From NCBI RefSeq assembly GCF_004363655.1, contig NZ_SNZH01000011.1:1-64000 (forward strand): a DNA stretch of 64,000 nt, read 5' to 3'. Every line of letters starts with the position of its first letter. Position 1 is the stretch's first letter. The notes beneath the pieces are model-generated. The model was not told the DNA's origin and made no database searches. It worked only from the letters and a program-made list of their open reading frames with translations. The stretch is from Tahibacter aquaticus. GTDB taxonomy: Bacteria; Pseudomonadota; Gammaproteobacteria; Xanthomonadales; Rhodanobacteraceae. Positions 56,816 through 64,000 of the stretch are shown piece by piece. Made by a program: the position numbers and the translations under genes.

Positions 56816-58209
56816 GGCGCGACCAGGCCGAGTACGACACGCGCGCGCAATCCGCCCAGCGGCGAGGCGGAAAATTCCAGGCGGCCGCCATGCGCTTCGA
56901 CAATCTGCCGGCATAGCGCAAGCCCCAGCCCGCTGCCGCCGGTCTGGCGATTGCGCGACGGATCAGGCCGGAAAAAGCGTTCGCCCAGACGCGCCAGCGC
57001 GGCCTGCGCCACGCCGGGCGCAGTATCGTCGACGACGATGTGCAGTTCCTTGCCGGCGACCACCCATTGCACATCGACCGCCCCGCCCGGATCGGTATAG
57101 CGCACACAGTTCTCCAGCAGATTGCTCAGGACGCGGCGCAATGGCTCGGCATCACACCGCACAGTCGACTGTGCCGGCGCGGCACCAAGCGACGCGTGCA
57201 GGCCGGCCCGGCGAAACTTGTCCGCAAAATCCGTAAATACCTGGTCCACCAGCGGCCACGCATCGGTCGCCACCGGTTCGCCATCGCGTCGCTCCACGTC
57301 CCCGCGCGCCAGCGCAGACAGATCGTCGACCAGCAGGCCTAGTGCGCCGACCTGGCGCAGCATCGAGGCGATGTTGTCCGGTGTCGCGCGGCGTATGCCG
57401 TCCTGCAGGCTTTCCAGTTGCGCGCGCAACACCGACAGCGGCGTGCGCAGTTCGTGCGAGGTATCGGCAACCCAGCGCCGGCGCAGCGCCTCCGCGTCTG
57501 CCAGCCGCGCCGCGAGCCGGTCGAACGCCTGCGCCAGCTCGCCGAGTTCGTCGCCGCGGCGCAGAGCCAGGCGCGTATCGAACTGCCCCTCTTCCAGCCG
57601 CCGGCTGGCATCGCGCAGACGGCGTATCGGCCGGCGGAAATGTGCTGCCAGCAGCGCCGCCACGAGCGCGCTCACCAGCACGCCAAGGCCAAGCGCCAGC
57701 AGCAGTCGATCCTGCTGCTGCAGCAGAAACGCAACCGCGAGCGCATCGTCGGGATTGCGCGACTGAGCCAGTACAACGTAGCCGACCGTGCGGCCGTCCA
57801 CCTCGACCGGACGGCGGATCGTATCGACGGAGGCAAACGCAATCACCCAGCGCCGCGCGATTGTCCCTGCCAGCAGCTGTTCGTGCGCGTCGAGCACGCC
57901 GACGCGCTCGGCCAGGTTTGTCGGTATCGTGGCGCGGGGGGACGGCCGCTTCCCGTGTTGAATCTGTTCGCCCAGCCAGACCGCCGCATCGCGCGGTGCC
58001 GGTGGCAGGAACGACCAGTTGCCGCTCTGCCGATAGCGCTCGGCGAGGCCATCGGCGAGTGCGCCCAGGAATACCGCGTCGGCATCGTTCCGGCGTGCGG
58101 AAAAATTGTCGAACAAGGTCCAGCGCACCAGTTCCAGGCCGATCGCCGCAATGAGCAGGATGGCGGCGAGCAACGCGACAAACAGGCGATGGCCAATCGA
58201 CAGCCTCAA
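56812..58209 (-). CDS. Sensor histidine kinase (BaeS-like)
   Basis: A 465-residue inner-membrane kinase with two spans (LFVALLAAILLIAAIGLELV near the start and LLLALGLGVLVSALVAALLA near 160), a periplasmic sensor of about 120 residues, HAMP (FRRPIRRLRDASRRLEEG), H-box with H252 (VADTSHELRTPLSVLRAQLE), and N, G1 and G2 boxes (NLLENCVRYTDPGG, VVDDTAPGVA, TGGSGLGLALCRQIVEAHGG). No ATG is available at the right place; I chose TTG 58209 because it gives RLSIGHRLFVAL at the N-terminus and has GGGA upstream. A GTG at 58239 is an alternative. Cotranscribed with the response regulator. Confidence 0.82.
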   Translation of the reverse strand: MRLSIGHRLFVALLAAILLIAAIGLELVRWTLFDNFSARRNDADAVFLGALADGLAERYRQSGNWSFLPPAPRDAAVWLGEQIQHGKRPSPRATIPTNLAERVGVLDAHEQLLAGTIARRWVIAFASVDTIRRPVEVDGRTVGYVVLAQSRNPDDALAVAFLLQQQDRLLLALGLGVLVSALVAALLAAHFRRPIRRLRDASRRLEEGQFDTRLALRRGDELGELAQAFDRLAARLADAEALRRRWVADTSHELRTPLSVLRAQLESLQDGIRRATPDNIASMLRQVGALGLLVDDLSALARGDVERRDGEPVATDAWPLVDQVFTDFADKFRRAGLHASLGAAPAQSTVRCDAEPLRRVLSNLLENCVRYTDPGGAVDVQWVVAGKELHIVVDDTAPGVAQAALARLGERFFRPDPSRNRQTGGSGLGLALCRQIVEAHGGRLEFSASPLGGLRARVVLGLVAP

Positions 58210-58406
58210 GCGCGCATCCCGGCGAAACGATGGCGACACGCTAGACAAGATCTGCCGCAGCCGCAAGCTGCATGCCGACAGGCATCGTTGCTGACGCCTA
58301 CGCCAGGCGTCGATGTCAAACCGCCATCTTCCGTTGCTGCCTGTTCCAGGCTCGCCGCTGTCTGCTCGCCACGTTGCGTTGCCCCGAAAAGCAGCCGCCG
58401 CTCGTG

Positions 58407-58447
58407 AAAAACCAACGCCCCGGCACACGGCCGAGGCGTTGGCTTTT
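58407..58447. terminator. Intrinsic terminator after the 58468 gene
   Basis: CCAACGCC...GGCGTTGG arms at 58412-58419 and 58435-58442, extended by a second stem block, form a strong hairpin. On the minus strand it is followed by TTTTT, as for a Rho-independent terminator of the gene at 58468-58788. On the plus strand GGCTTTTATAAAG follows, so it may work both ways. Confidence 0.8.
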
Positions 58448-58467
58448 ATAAAGTTACAACACCGAAC

Positions 58468-58788
58468 TTACTCGATGACGAATTCTTCGCCGTCGATCGC
58501 ACAAATATCCACGCCATATTCTTCCAGCGGTTCGTGGCCAGCGATTTCATAACGGAAATCGTACTTGCAGACCGACGTACCGGCGATGGAGACCGACAGC
58601 GTACCGCCGGTCGGAATCGAACCCTGCAGGATATTGCTGCCCCATTCGCCGCTCGACGACGGGCCGCCGTACAGCGCCTTCATCGTACCTGCGGTCTTGT
58701 TCACGACCGTGAACTCAACGTCGCGCGCGCTGGCAACGGTAGAGCACAGAGCAAGCGCCGCAGCGACGGCAAAAAGCGTGTTACGCAT
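58468..58788 (-). CDS. Small secreted protein of a xanthomonad-type family
   Basis: A 106-residue protein with a signal peptide (MRNTLFAVAAALALCSTVAS, ending ASA-RDV) and a compact beta domain: VEFTVVNKTAGTMKALYGGP, GSNILQGSIPTGGTLSVSIA, CKYDFRYEIAGHEPLEEYGV and a C-terminal IDGEEFVIE. It contains two Cys likely to form a disulfide. Small exported proteins of this kind, often mislabelled as argininosuccinate lyase or Tat-signal proteins, occur in tandem families in xanthomonads; their role is unknown. Followed by a clear intrinsic terminator. Confidence 0.78.
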   Translation of the reverse strand: MRNTLFAVAAALALCSTVASARDVEFTVVNKTAGTMKALYGGPSSSGEWGSNILQGSIPTGGTLSVSIAGTSVCKYDFRYEIAGHEPLEEYGVDICAIDGEEFVIE

Positions 58789-59060
58789 AAGTTTTCCCCT
58801 GTTTGGCGTAGTGCCGGAGCGGAGAGTAGGGCCGTCTACATACGCCTAGCAATGGGGATTTTCGAGCACGGGAATCCGCCGTTCAGGTTCGCGCTGCGCG
58901 ACGCTGCCGACTCGATGCCTGCTCGTAAGCGGGCGCCGCTTTTCGCTACCCGGCGTCAAGCCGGCCAGCGGCTTCGTACCATGAGTTTCGCCCCATGCCC
59001 TCGCCTGCTGCTTCCCGCACAATGCCGCATCGCGCTGACTTTCCTGCCATCGAGGTGACC

Positions 59061-60536
59061 GTGTTCCCTGCCGCCTGCCGTGCATACGTGGTCCTGCTGT
59101 TCGTCGCCATGGCTACCACTGCCACGGCCGCATCGGCAGACAGTCGTCCTTCCCCCGCGGCCAGCCTCGCGCCCTGTACCCTGCCCGGCGTCGCTCACCC
59201 GGCACGTTGCGGCAGCATCGAGGTGCCGGAAAACCCCGACAAGCCCGACGGCCGCCAGCTGTCGCTGAACATCGTCGTCCTGCCGGCGCGCAATGGCCAT
59301 GCCCTGCCCGACCCGGTGGCCTTTCTCAGCGGCGGGCCAGGCCAGGCCGCGACCAGCGACCCGGCCCACCTCAGCACCATCCTTGCCGGCATCAACGAGG
59401 AACGCGACCTGCTGCTGCTCGACCAGCGCGGCACCGGCAAGTCCGCGCCGCTGCGCTGCCCGTTGGTGGATGCCGCCGATACCGCGCCCAACCTGCGCGA
59501 CATTTTTCCGCCGGCGGCGATCAAACGCTGCATCAAGGCACTGTCTGCCACCGCCGACCTGACCCAGTACTCGCTGCGCCACTTCGCCCGCGACCTGGAA
59601 ACCGTACGTGTCGCCCTCGGCTACGAATCGCTGAACCTGTACGGCTTCTCCTACGGTACTCGTGCCGCACAGGTATACCTTCGTACTTATCCCAAAACCT
59701 CGCGAACCGCCTACCTGGGCAGCATGGCGCCGATCGACGCGGACGTGCTGCTGGAATTTCCCGACGCCGCGGAACAGACGCTGGTCCGCACCTTCGACGC
59801 CTGCGCAGCCGATGCGGCCTGCCATGCAGCTTTCCCGGCACTGCGCCAGGAATTCGCGACACTGCTTGAGCGGCTGGACAGCGGCAGTGTCGTGGTGACC
59901 GCGGCCGGCACGAATACGAAAGTCACCCTGAGCCGTGGACGCTTCGCCGAACGCCTGCGCTCGATGCTCTACACACCCGAGAGTGCCGTCAGCGTACCGT
60001 GGGTGCTGCACCAGGCGCATGAAGGCAATTGGCAACCCCTGGCCGACGGCATGCTCGACTTCGCCCGCTCCATGGATGCGCAGGCCAGCATGGGCCTGTT
60101 CTTCAGCATCACCTGCAACGAAGACGTCGCCTTCCTGCGCGAAGCGGATATCCGCGCCCGCGCCACGCCACGCCAGTTCGGCGACTTCCGCATTCGCAGC
60201 CAGCAGGCGGCCTGCGCGCTGTGGCCGCGCTACCGCGTGCCCGACGGCTATCGCAAACCCATCCAGACCGATGTGCCGACCATGCTGGTCTCCGCCGAGC
60301 TCGACCCCGCCACACCAGCCTCGCTGGCTGCGCGCGCCGCGCCAGGCTATACCCGGCACGTGGAAGTGTTGCTGCGCGGCCAGGGCCACAGCGGCTGGAC
60401 CGATTGCATCGGCGAACGCTATGCGCAGCTGCTGCGCCAGGGCACGGTGGAAGGCATCAGCCGCGAATGCCCGGCCACGCCATGGCCGGCATTCCAGCTC
60501 AAGGCCGAGGAAGCACCAGCCGACGGCAAGGGCTGA
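59061..60536 (+). CDS. Exported alpha/beta hydrolase, tripeptidyl/proline-aminopeptidase-like
   Basis: A 491-residue hydrolase. GTG 59061 was chosen because GAGG lies 5 bases upstream and it gives a signal peptide (YVVLLFVAMATTATAASADS); the ATG upstream at 58995 would bury it. Oxyanion loop SGGPGQAAT, then LLLDQRGTGKSAPLRC, nucleophile S197 in YGFSYGTRAAQVYL, D415 in SAELDPATPAS and H443 in GQGHSGWTD. The C-terminal region matches the TAP-like C-terminal domain. Probably cleaves peptides or esters in the periplasm. Divergent from the 58468-58788 gene. Confidence 0.9.
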   Translation: MFPAACRAYVVLLFVAMATTATAASADSRPSPAASLAPCTLPGVAHPARCGSIEVPENPDKPDGRQLSLNIVVLPARNGHALPDPVAFLSGGPGQAATSDPAHLSTILAGINEERDLLLLDQRGTGKSAPLRCPLVDAADTAPNLRDIFPPAAIKRCIKALSATADLTQYSLRHFARDLETVRVALGYESLNLYGFSYGTRAAQVYLRTYPKTSRTAYLGSMAPIDADVLLEFPDAAEQTLVRTFDACAADAACHAAFPALRQEFATLLERLDSGSVVVTAAGTNTKVTLSRGRFAERLRSMLYTPESAVSVPWVLHQAHEGNWQPLADGMLDFARSMDAQASMGLFFSITCNEDVAFLREADIRARATPRQFGDFRIRSQQAACALWPRYRVPDGYRKPIQTDVPTMLVSAELDPATPASLAARAAPGYTRHVEVLLRGQGHSGWTDCIGERYAQLLRQGTVEGISRECPATPWPAFQLKAEEAPADGKG

Positions 60537-60608
60537 GCCGTCCTCGTTGCACGGGCTTGCAGCAGACTGCCGCTTCGCCTGCGCGTCGCAGCAGTCTGAT
60601 CCAGCGAA

Positions 60609-61508
60609 TCACTTCGCCGGCATGAACAGACGCTGCATCGCCCACAGCAGTCCGCCGGGAAACGTGGTTTCGTGGTACGCGCCGTCCACCACGCGCGTAT
60701 GCAGTTTCAGGCCCGGATACTGGCGCGCCTGCAGCTGTTTCGCCATCGCCTGCTGGTCGCCGACCATGTCGACGCAGTTGCTGCCACCGCACTGGCCGGG
60801 ACGTTCGTTGCCGCCCACGGCGAAGAAGATAGTTGCCTTCAGATCGCGGTGTTCCTTGGCGTAGTCGCGCTCGGCCTGGAACAGCATGCGCTTGCCGTAC
60901 CAGAGCGAAGTGCTGGTAAGAATGTAATTCTGGAAAAGAGATGGTTCGTTGAAGGCCACCCACAAGCCGAACAGACCGCCGTACGACTGGCCTGAAAGCG
61001 TGCGTCGCGCCGCATCAATGCGGTAGTTGCGTTCGACCTGGGGCAGCACCTGGCCCTTGAGGAAATCCAGATACGCGCGCGCACCGCCGGTGACGTAGGG
61101 CTTGCGCGCGTCCACACTCGGCGTGTAGTCGCGGCCGCGGCTGTCGGCCGGCGTATTCTCGCTGGCGTAGCCGATGCCGACGATGATGAATTCCTCGAAC
61201 AGCTGCTGCGAGAACGGTACGCGCGAAACACCCGAGGCCACCTGGAACGTATACGGCCCGTCGTTCAGATACACGACCGGATAGCGGCGTTGCGCGTTCT
61301 CCGGCTTGTCGTAGCCGGGCGGTGTCTTGACGTAGACCTCGTAATGCCGCTGCGAGACATCGTCCTTGAGCGTATACAGCGCGCTGCGTTCGATCTGGTA
61401 GGGCGGCGGCGCGGGTTCGTTCTCGGCGCGAGCAGTATCGAAGATGGCGTGCGAAACGAACACGGCGACAAGAACGCACAGCCAATAACGCATAGAGATC
61501 GAAGCCAT
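60609..61508 (-). CDS. Exported esterase, IroE/Fes-like alpha/beta hydrolase
   Basis: A 299-residue protein with a signal peptide (YWLCVLVAVFVSHAIFDTAR). It has the family segments PVVYLNDGPYTFQVASGVSR, EEFIIVGIGYA, LPQVERNYRIDAARRTLSGQ, nucleophile S175 (SGQSYGGLFGLW), and a late His in DGAYHETTFP. The layout matches the putative esterase family that includes siderophore esterases and acyl hydrolases. A Cys pair lies at GQCGGSNCVD. No siderophore genes are nearby, so the substrate is open. It converges on the upstream peptidase-like gene with a 72-base gap carrying CAGACTGC/GCAGTCTG arms. Confidence 0.82.
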   Translation of the reverse strand: MASISMRYWLCVLVAVFVSHAIFDTARAENEPAPPPYQIERSALYTLKDDVSQRHYEVYVKTPPGYDKPENAQRRYPVVYLNDGPYTFQVASGVSRVPFSQQLFEEFIIVGIGYASENTPADSRGRDYTPSVDARKPYVTGGARAYLDFLKGQVLPQVERNYRIDAARRTLSGQSYGGLFGLWVAFNEPSLFQNYILTSTSLWYGKRMLFQAERDYAKEHRDLKATIFFAVGGNERPGQCGGSNCVDMVGDQQAMAKQLQARQYPGLKLHTRVVDGAYHETTFPGGLLWAMQRLFMPAK

Positions 61509-61573
61509 TGTGTCCGAGCTGGGGCGAGATCGTCTGGGATTTTGCCGCGCATCACAAGTGCGTGTGATGACCG

Positions 61574-62044
61574 CTAGTGAACACTCGTCGACGCAGCGAG
61601 TTCCAGTCCGAGCTTGTCCAGGCCTTCCTCGGTACCGCGCAGGCGCAAGGCACGATCCTCGTGCCCGTCCAGATAGGCAAGCTGCTCGGTGTAGACCATG
61701 CGCGTGCCGCGCTGGCTGGCGAAGAACTCGACCGTCACCAGCGATGCCGACAAGCGGCGTCCGTCGAGCCGGATGTCGTAGGCGAAGACGATGCGCCGCG
61801 CCGGCGCAATGTCGAAGAAGACTTTCTCGATTTCCTGGATGCGGCCATCCGGATACGCCACGCGATGCGTCTCATGCCCCAGCGGGCGAAAGTCGAGGCG
61901 ATAGCCGGTGGTGTATTCGGCATGGCAGTCCGACCAGCGCCGCTTGGCCTCCGGGTCGGCCCATGCCATGAACACCGCTTCTGGCGTGGCGTCGAACTCG
62001 CGCTCGATGACGAAATCGGTATGTGTGCTCGGAATGTGCGTCAT
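61574..62044 (-). CDS. SRPBCC/AHSA1 domain protein
   Basis: A 156-residue protein of the AHSA1 type: FVIEREFDATPEAVFMAWAD, PEAKRRWSDCHAEYTTGYRL, the long strand IQEIEKVFFDIAPARRIVFA and a C-terminal helix. Such proteins bind hydrophobic ligands and are usually encoded behind an ArsR regulator, as here. Its ATG overlaps the ArsR stop (ATGA), so the two are translated together, and both follow the GST gene in one operon. Confidence 0.9.
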   Translation of the reverse strand: MTHIPSTHTDFVIEREFDATPEAVFMAWADPEAKRRWSDCHAEYTTGYRLDFRPLGHETHRVAYPDGRIQEIEKVFFDIAPARRIVFAYDIRLDGRRLSASLVTVEFFASQRGTRMVYTEQLAYLDGHEDRALRLRGTEEGLDKLGLELAASTSVH

Positions 62045-62388
62045 CGCGCAGGCTTCCTGGTCTGTTGGGCGAGATAGAGTTCAAGACGATCGAACTGGCT
62101 GTTCAGCAGCTTCCTGCGCCTGGCCACCCAGGCCTCCATCGCATCCAGCGCCTTGGGCTCGATCGTGTAGGTGCGCACGCGGCCAACCTTTTCCGAGACG
62201 ACAAAGCCGCCCAGTTCCAGCACGGCCAGGTGCTTCACGGCGGACGGCAGTGCGATACCGAGCGGCCCTGCCAGGTCGGATACCGATGCCGGCCCGCGAC
62301 TGAGGCGGTCCAGCATGCCGCGGCGATATTCGTCCGCCAGTGCAAAGAACAGGCGATCCAGCTGCGCCGATTCCGCCACGCGATTCAC
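62041..62388 (-). CDS. ArsR-family transcriptional regulator
   Basis: A 115-residue winged-helix repressor: LDRLFFALADEYRRGMLDRL, SRGPASVSDLAGPLGIALPS with AVKHLAVLELGGFVVSEKVG as recognition helix and wing, then RVRTYTIEPKALDAMEAWVA. No Cys-rich metal site is visible in the usual place, so it likely senses something other than metal. GTG 62388 lies between the GST stop and the first conserved residue; a further GTG at 62379 would also work. Its gene is the middle one of GST-ArsR-AHSA1, and the palindrome at 63091-63110 is the best candidate operator. Confidence 0.88.
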   Translation of the reverse strand: MNRVAESAQLDRLFFALADEYRRGMLDRLSRGPASVSDLAGPLGIALPSAVKHLAVLELGGFVVSEKVGRVRTYTIEPKALDAMEAWVARRRKLLNSQFDRLELYLAQQTRKPAR

Positions 62389-62389
62389 T

Positions 62390-63085
62390 TCAGCTGTCCG
62401 CCGGATCGAAGAAGCGTCGCGACAGGCCGGCACGGCCTGGATAGAACCTGAAATACGGCCGCGCGTTTTCAATGACAGCGGCCACCGCAGGATGGGTGAC
62501 CAGGCGTTCGAAATAGGCCGACAGCTGCGCGTGCTCTGGCGGTACTGGCAGATAAGTCACGGCATAGAACAAGGCCGGCGCTGCGGTGCAATCGGCCATG
62601 CTGAACGAGTCGCCGGCCAGCCATGTCCGCCGCTGCAGATGCCGGTCGATGATGGCGTAGCTGGTCGACAGGGTTTCGCGCGCACGCGCAACGCTGCGCG
62701 GATCGCGCTCGGCTTCCGGCTTCAGCAGATCGGCAGTGAGCGCCTGCATCGGCGTCATCACGTACTGATCCAGCAGGCGGTCCCACAGACGCACGTCGAT
62801 AGCCGCGTCCGCATCATCCGGAATGAGCTTTGCGTCGCGCTGCGAATGATGGCGCTGCAGGTGCTCGATGATGATGCTGGTCTCGGGAATCGCCCGCCCC
62901 TGGTCCACGAGCAAAGGCATTTTTCCCAAAGGCCACAACGCCAGATGGGCGTCGCGCTCGGCCGGGTCGGCCAGATTGAGCAGGCGCTTGTCCACGTCCA
63001 CACCCAGCATGTCGATCGCGATCAGCACTTTCTGGCAGTGGGAGGAGAGTGGGTGGTAGTGCAAGGTGAGCGTCGTCATGGGCAT
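62390..63085 (-). CDS. Glutathione S-transferase family protein
   Basis: A 231-residue cytoplasmic protein. N-terminal thioredoxin-like domain: LHYHPLSSHCQKVLIAIDML, then GKMPLLVDQGRAIPETSIII with the cis-Pro and glutathione-binding Glu/Ser. All-helical C-terminal domain: AIIDRHLQRRTWLAGDSFSM, ADCTAAPALFYAV, PVPPEHAQLSAYFERLVTHP. The ATG at 63085 (MPMTTL) has AGGA about 9 bases upstream; the ATG at 63079 is also possible. First gene of the GST-ArsR-AHSA1 operon, immediately behind the palindrome, so probably repressed by the ArsR protein until an electrophile appears. Confidence 0.9.
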   Translation of the reverse strand: MPMTTLTLHYHPLSSHCQKVLIAIDMLGVDVDKRLLNLADPAERDAHLALWPLGKMPLLVDQGRAIPETSIIIEHLQRHHSQRDAKLIPDDADAAIDVRLWDRLLDQYVMTPMQALTADLLKPEAERDPRSVARARETLSTSYAIIDRHLQRRTWLAGDSFSMADCTAAPALFYAVTYLPVPPEHAQLSAYFERLVTHPAVAAVIENARPYFRFYPGRAGLSRRFFDPADS

Positions 63086-63090
63086 CCAAT

Positions 63091-63110
63091 ACTTTCCTTG
63101 AAAGGAAAGT
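63091..63110 (-). promoter_or_regulatory. Palindromic candidate ArsR operator
   Basis: ACTTTCCTT (63091-63099) and AAGGAAAGT (63102-63110) are perfect 9-base inverted arms around GA, ending 5 bases before the GST start. ArsR dimers bind such symmetric sites overlapping promoters. The same bases supply the AGGA ribosome site of the GST gene, so binding could block both transcription and translation; that is inference. Confidence 0.7.
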
Positions 63111-63435
63111 GTCTGGCCATCGAAGCGGCAAGTCAAGCGTTGCGACCAGCACCAATACCGGGAAGCCGATCCGGTGGCCTGGTTGGCGGCGACACTAACG
63201 GCGGGTTAGCGATCCCTGCCCGGCAGAGCGGTGGCGGTCTTCTCGTCATCCGCAGCCAACCGCAACAGCAATGCCTGCGATCGCCCGGTATCCACCGCTG
63301 CGTCGCCGCCAGCCACCAGAGCGATGCGCCCGACTCCAGGAAAACGGGCCAGATCCGCCCCCGACCTCAACCCGTCACCATACGGCGCTATAGTAGGCCG
63401 GCAAGTCTTGCGCTCACGATTTTGGGGAATCGTCC
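63111..63435. other. Divergent intergenic region, no gene seen
   Basis: This spacer lies between the GST operon (minus) and the 63436 gene (plus). No frame here is supported. It must contain the GST promoter and the promoter of the edge gene; no clear -35/-10 pairs were found. Confidence 0.4.
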
Positions 63436-64000
63436 ATGCCGTCCACCGCTCTGCCGCGCCTTGTCCGCGCCTGGCTGCTGATCAGCCTGTTGTCCTGCCT
63501 GCCTTCGCTGGCTTTCGCCCAGTGCGTCAGCCTTACCACCCTCGGTTCGGCGGTCACACAGAACTTCGACACGCTGTCGAATACAGCCGGCTCGACCACG
63601 AACAACCTGACCATCACGGGCTGGTTCCTGACCGAAAGCGGCGGTGGCGCGCGGGACAACGAGCAGTACGGGGTGGATACCGGCGCCTCGACCACCGGCG
63701 ACATGTATAGCTATGGCGCCGCAGCGGCGACGGACCGCGCGCTGGGCCAACTGCGCAGCGGCACGCTGATTCCGCTGTTCGGCGCCTGTTTCACCAATAA
63801 CACCGGCTCGACGCTGGCCAGCCTGGCCGTGGCGTATACGGGCGAGGAATGGCGCCTGGGCACGGCGGCGCGCACCGACACGCTGGCGTTCGAGTACAGC
63901 ACCACCGCGACCGACCTGGTCACGGGCGCCTGGACTGGTGTCACGGCGCTGAATTTCGTCACGCCGGATACCGCGACTGCCGGCGCCAAGAACGGCAATG
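63436..64000 (+). CDS. Secreted beta-rich protein, partial at right edge
   Basis: The first 188 residues of a secreted protein that continues beyond the window. The signal peptide (LVRAWLLISLLSCLPSLAFA) is cleaved before QCVSLTT. The rest is Thr/Ser/Gly-rich with repeating strands: VTQNFDTLSNTAGSTTNNLT, GWFLTESGGGARDNEQYGVD, TGDMYSYGAAAATDRALGQL, VAYTGEEWRLG and ALAFEYSTTATD. This matches the N-terminal module of large exported proteins that end in sorting tails or nuclease domains. The downstream part is needed to name it. Confidence 0.7.
   Translation, partial: MPSTALPRLVRAWLLISLLSCLPSLAFAQCVSLTTLGSAVTQNFDTLSNTAGSTTNNLTITGWFLTESGGGARDNEQYGVDTGASTTGDMYSYGAAAATDRALGQLRSGTLIPLFGACFTNNTGSTLASLAVAYTGEEWRLGTAARTDTLAFEYSTTATDLVTGAWTGVTALNFVTPDTATAGAKNGN

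Overview
The window is high-GC, dense bacterial chromosome that best fits the Xanthomonadales/Lysobacterales, most likely a Rhodanobacteraceae relative (Dokdonella/Tahibacter/Rudaea type). The grounds are gene content: a PepSY-PhoP-PhoQ operon, a winged-helix/TPR regulator, many secreted hydrolases with PKD, PPC and P domains, soxR facing an MFS pump, and secreted proteins ending in Phe-rich GFE-like or IPTL-like tails. No marker gene (rRNA, ribosomal protein) is present, so the placement is inference. I saw no rRNA, tRNA or CRISPR array.

Layout. 0-8 kb is accessory DNA: small hypothetical genes, a decayed IS5-type transposase, an array of CAAGGT-containing repeats, an AT-richer pair (Xre regulator plus membrane protein, about 3.9-5.8 kb), a 139-bp tandem duplication at the 3' end of a DUF5675 gene, and two overlapping small genes. 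8-19 kb holds three secreted peptidases (M14 carboxypeptidase, S9 prolyl oligopeptidase, M4 thermolysin-like) and a large membrane-anchored DNA-binding/TPR regulator. 19-27 kb has a DAK2-DegV fusion resembling fatty acid kinase, MtfA, a secreted P-domain protein and a C25 (gingipain-like) cysteine peptidase.

27-41 kb is a surface-glycan locus. On the minus strand, reading from 36.7 kb down to 27.0 kb, are a lipoprotein, a GT-C membrane glycosyltransferase, a short accessory protein, a three-domain GT2/GT4-like/sulfotransferase protein, a GT2 enzyme, a GDP-mannose 4,6-dehydratase-like enzyme and a GT4-GT2 double enzyme. From the GT-C gene on, every gene is joined to the next by a 1-4 base stop/start overlap. 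Diverging on the plus strand are a transglutaminase-like secreted protein, a DUF4214 protein and two GT4 enzymes. Together they look like a pathway for a sulfated, deoxyhexose-containing surface polysaccharide or glycoprotein glycan.

41-64 kb is more housekeeping and regulatory: phoQ-phoP-PepSY, citrulline hydrolase ctlX, a periplasmic beta-propeller diguanylate cyclase overlapping dusA, soxR with a near-perfect SoxR box driving an MFS efflux gene, a class-C-like serine hydrolase, a delta-60-repeat secreted protein, an S41 peptidase, a second two-component system, two exported alpha/beta hydrolases, and a GST-ArsR-AHSA1 operon preceded by a palindromic candidate operator. A secreted beta-rich protein runs off the right edge.
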